NCBI GenBank assembly: GCA_035344155.1
Contig: DAORAL010000029.1
Span: 5,587-69,586 of the forward strand
Direction of reading: 5' to 3'
Length of the DNA: 64,000 bases
Origin: UBA1845 sp002338715
GTDB taxonomy: Bacteria; Planctomycetota; Phycisphaerae; UBA1845
The position numbers and the translations under genes are program-made. Numbering within the stretch: the first letter of the stretch is position 1; each line of letters starts with the position of its first letter. A model generated the notes under the pieces. The model saw nothing but the letters and a program-made list of their open reading frames with translations. It had not been told where the DNA came from and ran no database searches. Below are positions 44,038 through 60,600 of this stretch, piece after piece.

Positions 44038-44205
44038 GTGGCAAAGAGTCAAAAACGAGAACACGTGTGGCTGCAATGCACGGAAACGGGCGACTTGAAT
44101 TACCGAACGTCTGTCAATGTGCAAGGCGGTGTGCCTAAGTTCACGTTGAAGAAGTACTCGCCGCGTTTGAGGCGACGTACGGTTCACAAGATCAAGCGGA
44201 AGTAG
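44038..44205 (+). CDS. rpmG: Ribosomal protein bL33, zinc-free form
   Basis: 55 aa starting at GTG with GGAGG 9 nt upstream. The family core is clear (REHVWLQCTETGDLNYRT, then KKYSPRLRRRTVHKIK). Only one Cys (in LQCTE) remains, so the two CxxC pairs that bind zinc in C+ forms are absent; this is a C-minus paralogue. In many bacteria C+ and C- copies are swapped under zinc starvation; whether another copy exists here is unknown. Its place between tuf and tRNA-Trp is standard. Confidence 0.93.
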   Translation: MAKSQKREHVWLQCTETGDLNYRTSVNVQGGVPKFTLKKYSPRLRRRTVHKIKRK

Positions 44206-44320
44206 TGGGTCGACCGATCGCTTATCGCCAATGGCTGTTGCTGGTCTTGGTGTTTGCGGGTCGTTGGCGTCTTGATGTTGGTATCTCAGACGCCGTGGCT
44301 ACGGTAGAAGTCCCCGCCGA

Positions 44321-44393
44321 AGGAGCGTAGCTCAATTGGCAGAGCACCGGTTTCCAAAACCGGCGGTTGGGGGTTCGATTCCCTCCGCTCCTG
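44321..44393 (+). tRNA. tRNA-Trp (CCA)
   Basis: 73 nt. The acceptor is AGGAGCG/CGCTCCT. The anticodon stem CCGGT/ACCGG holds the loop TTCCAAA with anticodon CCA. The T arm reads GGTTCGATTCC and the discriminator is G. A 3' CCA is not encoded. It sits between rpmG and secE, as in many bacteria. Confidence 0.96.
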
Positions 44394-44589
44394 ATCGCTT
44401 CTGTCTGGATTGGTTGGCCGAATATCGGGCAATTCTTTGAACGGCGGGGCGAACACATGTCGGGCGAAGCTATGATGGACGCTCGATTGATGGGCCGTCT
44501 TTTCGGTCATGATCTGTGAACGGTTGAGATTTGAGTCGGCATCCAATCGCCGGCATGGTTTTTAGCTCAGAAGTCTGGAGTGTTTTTCA

Positions 44590-45027
44590 ATGGCTGATGT
44601 TCCCAAGACGGGTAAGGGTCAGTCCTTTATCGATATCTATAAGAAGGGGCAGGGCTACTATACGAGGCTTGGCACGGCGGTTGGTGCGGCCATCCTTGTT
44701 CTGGGCCTGGGCAACTTCATATACGATAATCTCAACTTTGATCAGGATTGGGCGCCCGGACTTTGGATTAAGACGGGGGTTCCGGTTCTCGTCATCGTGC
44801 TATTGCTTGCGGTCGTTCACTGGTTGGTGAATGTGAAGCGTCCGAGTTGCGACTTTCTGATCGCCACCGATGGCGAAATGAAGAAGGTCAACTGGACGAC
44901 CAAGAAAGAAATCGTTGCTGCCACGAAGGTCGTGATTTTGGTGACGATCCTGACGGCTGCGGCGTTGTTTCTGGTCGACCGGATTTTCCAATACTTCTTT
45001 GTCGCGATCGATGTGCTGAAACTTTGA
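44590..45027 (+). CDS. secE: Preprotein translocase subunit SecE
   Basis: 145 aa. Residues about 85-145 are the conserved SecE core (EMKKVNWTTKKEIVAATKVV plus the last membrane helix) that clamps SecY. Two extra membrane helices precede it (about 28-46 and 62-83), like the three-helix E. coli protein rather than the single-helix form. No clear Shine-Dalgarno is seen. A terminator-like hairpin follows 52 bp after the stop, before nusG. Confidence 0.95.
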   Translation: MADVPKTGKGQSFIDIYKKGQGYYTRLGTAVGAAILVLGLGNFIYDNLNFDQDWAPGLWIKTGVPVLVIVLLLAVVHWLVNVKRPSCDFLIATDGEMKKVNWTTKKEIVAATKVVILVTILTAAALFLVDRIFQYFFVAIDVLKL

Positions 45028-45078
45028 TGCGTCGTAGTTTTGATGCAATGCCAAAAGGTCGGGGCGAATAAGAAACCA

Positions 45079-45109
45079 GAGATCGCCAATGAGTGGCGAT
45101 CTCGCTTTT
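45079..45109 (+). terminator. Terminator or attenuator between secE and nusG
   Basis: GAGATCGCC (45079-45087) pairs perfectly with GGCGATCTC (45095-45103) around a 7-nt loop and is followed by GCTTTT. It lies inside what is normally one operon, so partial termination or an attenuator acting on nusG is likely. Confidence 0.65.
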
Positions 45110-45132
45110 GAATGACTGAGAAGACGGTTTTG

Positions 45133-45864
45133 ATGAGTACAAATAGTACTGACAGAACTGAAGACGCAGCCGACGCCATGGATTCAGGTGTGCAGGCTGG
45201 CGACGAAGCCCAGACGGGCGGTGATGCTGGCGAATCGCACGGCGGCGGTGGGCAGGGTGCGCACGCTGGCGAGTCGGCTGCTCCTGCTTCCAAAGAACCG
45301 CTGTGCAAACCAGGCATGAACTGGTACGTGTTGCGGGTGGCGTCGAACAAGGAAGAATACGTTCGCGATGCGCTGGAGCGCAAGGTCAAGATCGAAGGTC
45401 TTGATAACTTCGTGAGTCGGATTTTGGTTCCGACCATCAAAGAGCGGCGCATGAAGGGCGGCGTCGCCAAGGTGCACAAGCGAAATCTCTATCCGGGGTA
45501 CGTGTTCGTCGAAATGTCCTGCGAGGACGACGGCGCGATTCCGGAAGACGTCTGGTTCATGGTCAAAGAGACGACGGGCGTGGGCGACTTCATCGGTTCC
45601 GATGGCAAGCCGACCCCGATGCCTGATCATGAAATCGAAGGCATGTTGGCCGCCTCCCAGGAAGCGGAAGAAACGCCTTCGCTCAGCGGTTTGAATTTCA
45701 AGAAGGGCGACCACGTTAAGATCACAGCCGGCAGCTTTGAAAACTTCGAGGGAGATGTTGATTCGCTCGACGAGAAGCGCGGCATGGTGACGGTGATCGT
45801 CGAGATCTTTGGTCGTTCGACGCCGGTCGATGTCGAGTACTGGCAGTTGGAGCGTGAAGCGTAG
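45133..45864 (+). CDS. nusG: Transcription factor NusG
   Basis: 243 aa. NusG couples RNA polymerase to ribosomes and Rho. A Gly/Ala/Asp-rich disordered N-terminus (about 1-50) precedes the NGN domain (about 54-170; MNWYVLRVASNKEEYVRDAL, LYPGYVFVEM). The KOW domain (about 185-240) includes FKKGDHVKITAGSFENFEG. Start: ATG 45133 after GAGAAG; an ATG at 45112 sits almost on the hairpin's T-run and would lose its ribosome site. The N-terminal extension has no counterpart in E. coli NusG. Confidence 0.94.
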   Translation: MSTNSTDRTEDAADAMDSGVQAGDEAQTGGDAGESHGGGGQGAHAGESAAPASKEPLCKPGMNWYVLRVASNKEEYVRDALERKVKIEGLDNFVSRILVPTIKERRMKGGVAKVHKRNLYPGYVFVEMSCEDDGAIPEDVWFMVKETTGVGDFIGSDGKPTPMPDHEIEGMLAASQEAEETPSLSGLNFKKGDHVKITAGSFENFEGDVDSLDEKRGMVTVIVEIFGRSTPVDVEYWQLEREA

Positions 45865-46002
45865 TCGGGATCATTCGCCGTCCGATGCGTCCCATTCGTT
45901 CGTGCAATCGTTCATTCGTGCACGCGGGGCATTGAAGTGGCGGTACTTTATTAAGCAGTTGGCGTCCGTACACGGTCGTTCGTAAGTTGAGAGATTAATT
46001 CG

Positions 46003-46428
46003 ATGGCAAAAGAGATTACGGGAACAATCAAGCTTCAGGCCCCTGGTGGTCAGGCAACACCGGCGCCGCCGATTGGTCCCGCTTTGGGTCAGCACGGCGT
46101 CAATATTGGCCAGTTTGTGCAGCAGTTCAACGCTCAGACGGCTGAGTTGAACGGCATGCCCGTGACGGTCGTGATTTCCGTTTATGGCGATCGCAGTTTC
46201 ACGTTTGAGGTCAAGAGTCCGCCGGCTGCGGTTCTGTTGAAAGAGGCAGCCAAGGTTGCCAAGGGTAGCGGTATTCCCCACAAGGAAAAAGTGGGGTCGA
46301 TCACGACCGCCCAGTTGCGCGAGATCGCTGAGACGAAACTGCCTGAACTCAACGCCCACACGATCGAAGCCGCGGAGAAGGTTGTCGCAGGTACCGCGCG
46401 TTCGATGGGCATTGAAATCGCCGGTTGA
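46003..46428 (+). CDS. rplK: Ribosomal protein uL11
   Basis: 141 aa, full family length. The N-domain has the Pro-rich PGGQATPAPPIGPALGQHG, and the rRNA-binding C-domain (about 75-140) includes PHKEKVGSITTAQLREIAE. uL11 forms the GTPase-associated centre and is the target region of thiostrepton in other bacteria. The gap to nusG is 138 bp. Confidence 0.97.
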   Translation: MAKEITGTIKLQAPGGQATPAPPIGPALGQHGVNIGQFVQQFNAQTAELNGMPVTVVISVYGDRSFTFEVKSPPAAVLLKEAAKVAKGSGIPHKEKVGSITTAQLREIAETKLPELNAHTIEAAEKVVAGTARSMGIEIAG

Positions 46429-46565
46429 TTTTGCCCGATCGATAGAAGTTGCGTGAGCGCGAAGACGCCTGCGCGTTGTCAGAATTTTCGAAGATCCCTT
46501 GGTGGGTCCGATTTGAAGTATGCCAGCCCGCTCGGATTGAGACGGATTGGCGAGGTGGATAACCG

Positions 46566-47291
46566 ATGTCGAACACAAACGTACGTTACAAGAAGCAGGA
46601 AGAGATTCGCGGTAAAGATGAAGCGCTTCCTTGCGAAGAAGCCGTCGCCAAGGTGAAGGAGATGGCCGGCGTGAAGAGCAACCGTTCGTATAAGAACGGC
46701 CGCACACGCAAGGACAACGCGCAAACCGTTGACCTGGTCATGAACCTCGGAATCGATCCGAAGCAAGCCGACCAGATGCTGCGTGGATCAATCTCGTTGC
46801 CCAAGGGTATCGGTAAGACCAATCGTGTCATCGCTTTTTGCGACGGTGATTTGATTGAAGCCGCGAAGAAAGCTGGCGCCACCGAAGCCGGAGCCGACGA
46901 ACTCGTCGACAAGGTTTCAAAAGGCTGGCTCGATTTTGACGTGGCTGTCGCCCACCCCTCGATGATGGGGCAGGTTGGAAAGCTCGGTCGTGTGCTTGGT
47001 CCGCAAGGAAAAATGCCGACTCCGAAAGCAGGTACGGTGACGCCCAATGTGGCCAAAGCCGTCGCTGAATATGTGGCTGGTAAGCTCGAGTTCCGCAACG
47101 ATGCCGGTGGTAATGTCCACATGGCCGTCGGTAAGACCGACTTCAGCGTTGAAGACCTGAAGGAAAACATCGATGCCGCAATCAACCACATGCTGAAGCT
47201 GAAACCGTCCGCTGCCAAGGGGACGTACATGAAGAACGTCGTCATTAGCGGAACGCGGACGCCAGGCGTGAAGATTCAGTTGAATACCTAG
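46566..47291 (+). CDS. rplA: Ribosomal protein uL1
   Basis: 241 aa. uL1 forms the mobile stalk at the E site. Motifs: DLVMNLGIDPKQADQMLRG, the MGQVGKLGRVLGPQGKMPTP loop and the C-terminal GTYMKNVVISGT. The basic N-terminal extension (about 1-30) is slightly longer than in E. coli. In many bacteria L1 represses its own operon by binding an mRNA mimic of its rRNA site; no such mimic is obvious here. Confidence 0.97.
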   Translation: MSNTNVRYKKQEEIRGKDEALPCEEAVAKVKEMAGVKSNRSYKNGRTRKDNAQTVDLVMNLGIDPKQADQMLRGSISLPKGIGKTNRVIAFCDGDLIEAAKKAGATEAGADELVDKVSKGWLDFDVAVAHPSMMGQVGKLGRVLGPQGKMPTPKAGTVTPNVAKAVAEYVAGKLEFRNDAGGNVHMAVGKTDFSVEDLKENIDAAINHMLKLKPSAAKGTYMKNVVISGTRTPGVKIQLNT

Positions 47292-47423
47292 TGTCCATGG
47301 GCGGCGATGCCGTCTTGGCGATGCCCGGTCTGTTGCTGACGCAGGACATGTGCGACGCGAGAACCCTTGGGAAAGAACTAAATAACGCCACTTGAGTTTA
47401 AGTGATCTGTTTGGAAGAGAATC

Positions 47424-47930
47424 ATGAGTAAGCCCCTCAAATCAATGCTGACGAATTATCTCAAAGACCGCTACGAAGGCGTGGACAGCGCTTGCGTTGT
47501 GGACCTGACCGGTTTGAACGTCGCCGATACGCAGAAGTTGCGTACGACGATTCGCGAATCGAAAGGTCGCGTTGAGATCGTCAAGAACAGTCTCGCCCGT
47601 CGCGCGTTTGCCGACACGCCGCTCAAGAGTCTGGGCGAAGCGCTGACCGGCCCGTGTGCGTTGGTGACGACGGAAGACTCGATCATTGACATTGCGAAAA
47701 AGCTGGTCGACTTCGCCAAGCAGCACAAGCAAGTCAAGCTCAAAGACGCGGTGCTCGAAGGCGATTCATCCCTGATTTCGGTGCAGGACCTCTCCAAGAT
47801 GAAGAGTCGCATCGAAATCCTCGGCGACCTGGCTGGTCTGATCTGGGGTCCGGGACGTCGTATCGCCGGTGCGATTGGCAGCCCGCAGGCGAAGATCGCC
47901 GGCTGCCTTAAGGCAATCGCTGACAAGTAG
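47424..47930 (+). CDS. rplJ: Ribosomal protein uL10
   Basis: 168 aa. uL10 anchors the L7/L12 stalk to 23S rRNA. The rRNA-binding part (about 1-100) includes VVDLTGLNVADTQKLR and RVEIVKNSLARRAF; the C-terminal helices (about 130-168) bind L7/L12 dimers. The 132-bp gap after rplA is long enough for the L10-L12 leader that autoregulates in other bacteria, but I cannot identify it with confidence. Confidence 0.96.
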   Translation: MSKPLKSMLTNYLKDRYEGVDSACVVDLTGLNVADTQKLRTTIRESKGRVEIVKNSLARRAFADTPLKSLGEALTGPCALVTTEDSIIDIAKKLVDFAKQHKQVKLKDAVLEGDSSLISVQDLSKMKSRIEILGDLAGLIWGPGRRIAGAIGSPQAKIAGCLKAIADK

Positions 47931-48078
47931 ACCGCAAGTAGGCCGAAGCCAAAGGGCTTTGGACGAACATAAGAATCGGAAACGAATTCGATCCGAGTGG
48001 TCCGTGAGAACGGATGAAATGCCGCCGCGTTGGCGGTGCCTATCGGGTGAATGTTAATCTAGACTTGGAGTTATTGTG

Positions 48079-48486
48079 ATGGCAGAAGCACCAGCAAAAG
48101 AGTACTCGGCAGAAATTAAAGATCTCGCCGACAAGATTGTGAACCTCAGCGTCAAGGATGCCCAGACGCTTGTTGATTGCCTCAAGGAAGAGCATGGTAT
48201 CGAGCCGGCAGGTGGTGGTGCGGTCATGATGGCCGGTCCTGCTGCAGGTGGCGACGGTGGAGCGGCTGAAGAAAAGAGCAGCTTCGATGTTGTCCTCGCA
48301 TCGGTCGGTGACAAGAAGATTCAGGTCATCAAAGCCGTTCGCGGCGCGACCGGACTCGGCCTCAAGGAAGCCAAGGAACTCGTTGACGGCGCACCCAAGC
48401 CCGTCAAGACAGGTCTCGGCAAGGACGAAGCCGAAGCCCTCAAGAAGGAACTCGAAGAAGCCGGCGCCACTGTTGAACTGAAGTAG
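48079..48486 (+). CDS. rplL: Ribosomal protein bL12 (L7/L12)
   Basis: 135 aa. The N-terminal dimer helices (about 1-45) and the Ala/Gly hinge (about 48-68) lead to the C-domain (about 69-135) with VIKAVRGATGLGLKEAKELV, which recruits translation GTPases. GGAG lies 8 nt before the ATG; a GTG one codon earlier is less likely. A strong terminator follows. Confidence 0.97.
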   Translation: MAEAPAKEYSAEIKDLADKIVNLSVKDAQTLVDCLKEEHGIEPAGGGAVMMAGPAAGGDGGAAEEKSSFDVVLASVGDKKIQVIKAVRGATGLGLKEAKELVDGAPKPVKTGLGKDEAEALKKELEEAGATVELK

Positions 48487-48517
48487 TTCACGAAAGGCCC
48501 AATCTTCAAACGAAATT

Positions 48518-48559
48518 AAACCGCCCGCAGACCTCCGAAATGGGGTTTGCGGGCGGTTT
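48518..48559 (+). terminator. Strong hairpin terminator after rplL
   Basis: AAACCGCCCGCA (48518-48529) pairs perfectly with TGCGGGCGGTTT (48548-48559), 12 bp, with further partial pairing inside the loop. The stem's own 3' side ends in TTT, followed by CTATT. It closes the tuf-to-rplL part before the separately promoted rpoB. Confidence 0.8.
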
Positions 48560-48597
48560 CTATTGAATCTCCGTCGAATTGATGCGATACGGGATCT

Positions 48598-49002
48598 ATG
48601 CCGCGCAATCATTCACGTCTTCAGTGGACGTTGTCTGGAGCCAGCCCGGATCTCGATGAGAAGATCCACTGGGTTGCGGTCTTTCTATCCTTTATTGTTG
48701 CCTGCGTGCTGTTCTGGCCGATTTGGGCACTTGTAACTATCGTGACCTTCGCAGTTTCGGACGCGCTAGGCTATCGAAGTTTTTCCGTCGATGCCGTCTT
48801 TTGGATTGCGTTACTGTTTGCTTTTCCTGCCGCGATTTTCATTTGGAGATTTGCCTACGGTTTTTTTAAGCGGCAACGGGAGACGCGAGGCGGTTGCTTG
48901 AACTGCGGATACAACCTTACTGGCAACACCAGTGGGGTCTGCCCAGAGTGCGGCACGCCGGCTGTGAATAGGGTGGATTCTGCAGGCGGGGACTCGGTTT
49001 GA
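48598..49002 (+). CDS. Membrane protein with planctomycete-type zinc ribbon
   Basis: 134 aa with two membrane helices (about 24-50 and 62-86) and a C-terminal zinc ribbon, CLNCGYNLTGNTSGVCPECG. Ribbons of the form CxxCGYxLxG...CPECG recur in many planctomycete membrane proteins; their function is unknown. It lies between the rplL terminator and the rpoB promoter, so it is an insertion in the usual rplL-rpoB junction. Confidence 0.7.
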   Translation: MPRNHSRLQWTLSGASPDLDEKIHWVAVFLSFIVACVLFWPIWALVTIVTFAVSDALGYRSFSVDAVFWIALLFAFPAAIFIWRFAYGFFKRQRETRGGCLNCGYNLTGNTSGVCPECGTPAVNRVDSAGGDSV

Positions 49003-49026
49003 CGAGTTGGACAACTTCCGTATAAT
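48999..49026 (+). promoter_or_regulatory. Sigma-70 type promoter for rpoB
   Basis: TTGACG (48999-49004), 16-nt spacer, perfect TATAAT (49021-49026). It begins at the very end of the preceding gene and precedes rpoB by about 360 bp. With the terminator after rplL it makes rpoB-rpoC a separate unit from the tuf-rplL genes. Confidence 0.75.
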
Positions 49027-49388
49027 TGCTGGGCTGACGGTCACTTAGGGGGAATCTCGACTTTGTGACCAGACATTCCGTCCCGTGCGGGAACGGCTGA
49101 CTTGTTGGGATAGTTGGCCAATCAGATGCACGGGCGGTTCTGATGATCCCATCTGAAAATACGATTTCGTCGTCACGACTTTCGCTGTGATTCAAATTCG
49201 CATTGACGTTGCGCGCAGATATTCCGGATTGGCAGATTTTCCGGTTTGGTAAATTTTGCGGCTTGGCGGGTGGTGCGTTTTTGCGAATAGCGCGGATTGA
49301 TAGTCGGGCGACAGGACCTTGGTCGAAGGCTGTTCGTGTCTGTTGAGTTTTCAACGGCGGGCGCGCTTTCAAAGAAGGGCGAATTGAC
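49003..49388. other. rpoB leader region
   Basis: The stretch holds the rpoB promoter and a transcribed leader of about 350 nt. No ORF here looks like a protein. Such a long leader could carry regulatory structure, but I cannot recognise a known fold. Confidence 0.45.
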
Positions 49389-53174
<3,786 letters not shown>

Positions 53175-53225
53175 ATGAGCAGATGTGCGCAAGAACCGGT
53201 GGGAGTTGTGCAAGGAGATTGCATC

Positions 53226-53726
53226 ATGGGCGAGAACATAGTCCTGGCCACGTCGGACAATATCGATGCGGAAGAGTTGGTTCGTTTCTATGAGCGGGTC
53301 GACCATCCGATCGTCGGCGATCCGGCGCGAATCAGTCGAATGGTGGATCAGACGTTTTGTTTCGTCACCGCGCGACTCGATGGCGAGTTGGTCGGAATTG
53401 CCCGCGGGGTGACCGACGGACTCAATGGTTACCTTGCCGAGTGCAAACTCGATCCCTCATTGCAGGGGCCGGCGTGCGTGACCAAGACCGACGGGCGCAT
53501 CGAGCACGATTTGGCGGGTGTCGCCAAAGCGATGGCCACGCGGGTGGTTGAAGAGCTTCGTTCCGATGGCGCGGACCGCATCCAGGTGCTGGCCTACGGG
53601 ACGGAAGTGGACTTCTGCGAAGAACTCGGGTTTCGCCGGGCGACTGGGATGGTGGTGTTGCAACTGCCGACTGACGCACAGGCCGCCGGTTCCGATCAGT
53701 CGCAGGTTTCCAGTTCGATTCTGTGA
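53226..53726 (+). CDS. GNAT-type acetyltransferase between rpoB and rpoC
   Basis: 166 aa. The fold pattern is GNAT: N-terminal helix (LVRFYERVDHP), strands with CFVTARLDGELVGIARGV, a helix LAGVAKAMATRVVEELRSDGADRIQV that matches the acetyl-CoA-binding region, and a C-terminal FCEELGFRRATGMVVLQL. AAGGAG lies 8 nt before the ATG; the ORF could start earlier but without a site. GNAT enzymes acetylate amines on small molecules, proteins or aminoglycosides; the substrate here is unknown. Its place in the rpo operon, same strand and close spacing, implies co-transcription with the polymerase subunits. Confidence 0.75.
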   Translation: MGENIVLATSDNIDAEELVRFYERVDHPIVGDPARISRMVDQTFCFVTARLDGELVGIARGVTDGLNGYLAECKLDPSLQGPACVTKTDGRIEHDLAGVAKAMATRVVEELRSDGADRIQVLAYGTEVDFCEELGFRRATGMVVLQLPTDAQAAGSDQSQVSSSIL

Positions 53727-53902
53727 TCGGGTCCTGAGATCAGACGCAGTGAATTGGATTTTTGAGAAGTACCAACGTTGAACAAAACGAATGCCTGGCA
53801 AGACAGACGAACACATGCCGGCGCGATTGCAAAACTTGGGTGGTTGCAGGTTGACGAACGCGCGACCGGACAACTGGTTATCCCAGAAAGGCATCAAGAC
53901 CT

Positions 53903-58438
<4,536 letters not shown>

Positions 58439-58593
58439 CGGCGTACGTTTTGAATTGTTCGATGCACGGTGACCGGCGGTGTCATAACCGGTTTTGGGCG
58501 TCGATGGTTGTAATCTGAATAACGCGTAACTTAAGACATGCCCGTTGTTTGCAAATGGGCGACGTACTCAATCGGATCAAGAGGTAACGGTCA

Positions 58594-58986
58594 ATGCCGA
58601 CGATTAATCAACTCGTTCGACTCGGGCGGGAAAAGGTCATCAAGAAGTCAAAGGTGCGCGATATTGATCGTTGCCCGCAACGTCGTGGCGTGTGTTTGCA
58701 GGTCAAGACGCAAACACCCAAGAAGCCGAACTCGGCATTGCGTAAGGTGACGCGTGTCCGCTTGTCGAATGGCAAGGAAGTGACGGCATACATTGGTGGT
58801 ATCGATCACAACCTCCAGGAGCACTCGATTGTGTTGGTGCGTGGCGGTCGTGTTCGCGATCTCCCGGGTGTGCGCTATCACGTCGTCCGAGGCACGCTCG
58901 ACTGTGCATCGGTTGAAAAGGACAAAGAAGGGAATCCGCGAAACCGCGGACGCAGCAAGTACGGCGTGAAGCGTCGCAAGAAGTAA
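58594..58986 (+). CDS. rpsL: Ribosomal protein uS12
   Basis: 130 aa (E. coli 124). The decoding-centre loop TPKKPNSALRKVTRVRL (Lys of the streptomycin site intact) and VRDLPGVRYHVVRG are conserved. A short charged insertion (EKDKEGNPRNRG) precedes the usual RSKYGVKR end and accounts for the extra length. It opens the str part of the cluster. Confidence 0.97.
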   Translation: MPTINQLVRLGREKVIKKSKVRDIDRCPQRRGVCLQVKTQTPKKPNSALRKVTRVRLSNGKEVTAYIGGIDHNLQEHSIVLVRGGRVRDLPGVRYHVVRGTLDCASVEKDKEGNPRNRGRSKYGVKRRKK

Positions 58987-59099
58987 CGCGCTTCAACTGC
59001 TGTGCGTGCGGCTGCTGTAACGCGTGACTGCTGGGACTTGTGTTTGTCTGCTGCTGTCATCGCAATTGAAATCTGTTATTGATGTCTGGGTCTTTAAAT

Positions 59100-59118
59100 C
59101 CGGGTTTTTGATACCCGG
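59100..59118 (+). repeat. Small hairpin before bioY
   Basis: CCGGGT and ACCCGG pair perfectly around a 7-nt loop, 26 bp before the bioY ATG. No T-run follows. It could modulate bioY translation or separate it from rpsL expression. Confidence 0.4.
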
Positions 59119-59143
59119 CGATAACGCGCTTTTGGAATTGATT

Positions 59144-59737
59144 ATGAGTTTGCTCGGCGTTTCAAGGAAGTCACTAAGCGATTCGGTTGATCGCGCCTTG
59201 GTGCGTGATGTGGCTTTGGTAATCGGTTTCGCCCTGGCGTTGGGGGCATCTGCACAGTGGAAGGCGATTCTTCCCGGCAACCCTGTTCCAATGACCATGC
59301 AGACTGCGGTTGTTTTGCTTTGCGGTTTCTGGCTTCGTCCGCGTTTGGCGTTGTCGGCGGTTTGTTTGTACTTCGTGCTGGGGATGGCCACTGCGGGCGG
59401 GTTTTCGAAGATGCCGTTTTTTGCCGCGTATCGGGCAGGGGTCAGTACCGCAACGTTGGGATACATCGCCGGGTTTTTGCCGGCGGCATTGTGCGTGAGT
59501 TACTTGATCCGCCAGATGAAGCAGGTGACTTTGCCTAGCGTTCTTGCAGTCGGGGCGATTGGAACCTGTATCATTTTTGCGTTTGGCGTCGCCTGGATTG
59601 CGATGACGCTGACGAATGTCGAGGGGGCGGTGTCGATGGGCTTGCTGCCGTTTCTGACGCCGGCATTGATCAAGTTGTGCATCGTTGCCGCGATGGTATC
59701 GGGTGGCAAGTTGGTGACGGGAATGATTCGTTCGTAG
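59144..59737 (+). CDS. bioY: BioY biotin transporter S-component
   Basis: 197 aa with about six membrane helices. BioY motifs are visible: ALGASAQWKAILPGNPVPMTMQT and the glycine-rich GMATAGGFSKMPFFA / GYIAGFLPAAL. BioY binds biotin and imports it alone or with an ECF ATPase and BioN. It sits between rpsL and rpsG, where no transporter is normally found; no birA, bioN or bioM is nearby. The upstream ATG at 59024 adds 40 unlike residues and is rejected. Confidence 0.88.
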   Translation: MSLLGVSRKSLSDSVDRALVRDVALVIGFALALGASAQWKAILPGNPVPMTMQTAVVLLCGFWLRPRLALSAVCLYFVLGMATAGGFSKMPFFAAYRAGVSTATLGYIAGFLPAALCVSYLIRQMKQVTLPSVLAVGAIGTCIIFAFGVAWIAMTLTNVEGAVSMGLLPFLTPALIKLCIVAAMVSGGKLVTGMIRS

Positions 59738-59870
59738 CCGTTAGGTTCTTGGCGATAAGTTCAAGGCCAAACGGTGGAGCGATGGATTTGATATAGAAGC
59801 GTTTGTTTGACGCATGCGTTTTGGATTAGAGTCGCAGGAAAATTAACGGTCAGAACAGGATAGTGGTTGG

Positions 59871-60347
59871 ATGGGACGCAAGAAATACACCAAGTCGCGC
59901 GAGCAGTTGAAACCCGATTCAAGGTTCAACAGCATGATCGCATCAAAGTTTATCAACTGCCTCATGTTCGATGGCCGCAAGACGGCTGCGACGAGAGTCT
60001 TCTACGACGCGATGGACGTGATTGCCAAGCGCGTCGAAGGGGCCCAGCCCATTGAGGTGTTCGAGACGGCAATCAACAACGTCAAGCCGAACATCGAAGT
60101 GCGTTCGAAGCGCGTTGGTGGTTCGAACTACCAGGTGCCCATGCAGGTCAACAAGAAGCGGCAGCAGTCGCTCGCCATTCGTTGGATTTTGCAGGCGGTG
60201 CGCGGTCGGAGCGGAAAGGCGACGAGCCAGTTCCTCGCTCAGGAGTTGATGGACGCATACAAGCGTGAAGGCACGGCGATGACGACGCGCGAAAACGTGC
60301 ATCGAATGGCCGATGCCAACAAGGCATTCGCACACTTCGCCTGGTAA
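59871..60347 (+). CDS. rpsG: Ribosomal protein uS7
   Basis: 158 aa, family length. uS7 organises the 3' domain of 16S rRNA. Motifs: FINCLMFDGRKTAATRVFYDA, VRSKRVGGSNYQVP and MADANKAFAHFAW at the C-terminus. It is followed by an intrinsic terminator before fusA. Confidence 0.97.
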   Translation: MGRKKYTKSREQLKPDSRFNSMIASKFINCLMFDGRKTAATRVFYDAMDVIAKRVEGAQPIEVFETAINNVKPNIEVRSKRVGGSNYQVPMQVNKKRQQSLAIRWILQAVRGRSGKATSQFLAQELMDAYKREGTAMTTRENVHRMADANKAFAHFAW

Positions 60348-60462
60348 AGCCAGTTCCAGTCCATTTGGGGATTCGCAGTTTCGTTGGCTTTAAGACGTTC
60401 GCTGCGAATCGTGGACCTCGCGGATGAGCCGACAGCGAATGCGATAGCAGCAAAAACTCTTG

Positions 60463-60491
60463 GCGACCCCGTCTTGCGGGTCGCTTTTTTT
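60463..60491 (+). terminator. Intrinsic terminator between rpsG and fusA
   Basis: GCGACCC (60463-60469) pairs with GGGTCGC (60478-60484) across an 8-nt loop and is followed by seven T residues. It should end much of the rpsL-rpsG transcript, so fusA (start 60601) needs its own promoter or read-through. Confidence 0.85.
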
Positions 60492-60600
60492 GTAGCAACG
60501 ATCGATTGAACTTGGTCGCAAGAAAACCCGCGTTGGTGGTGAAATCCGCCGCCCATGCAAACGAATCCGATGGATGCGAACTTCGCGTCCCGAAAGAGAC

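Noticed and set aside
59024..59143. N-terminal extension of bioY from an earlier ATG
   Set aside because: It would cross the hairpin at 59100-59118, carries no BioY similarity, and the family start fits 59144.
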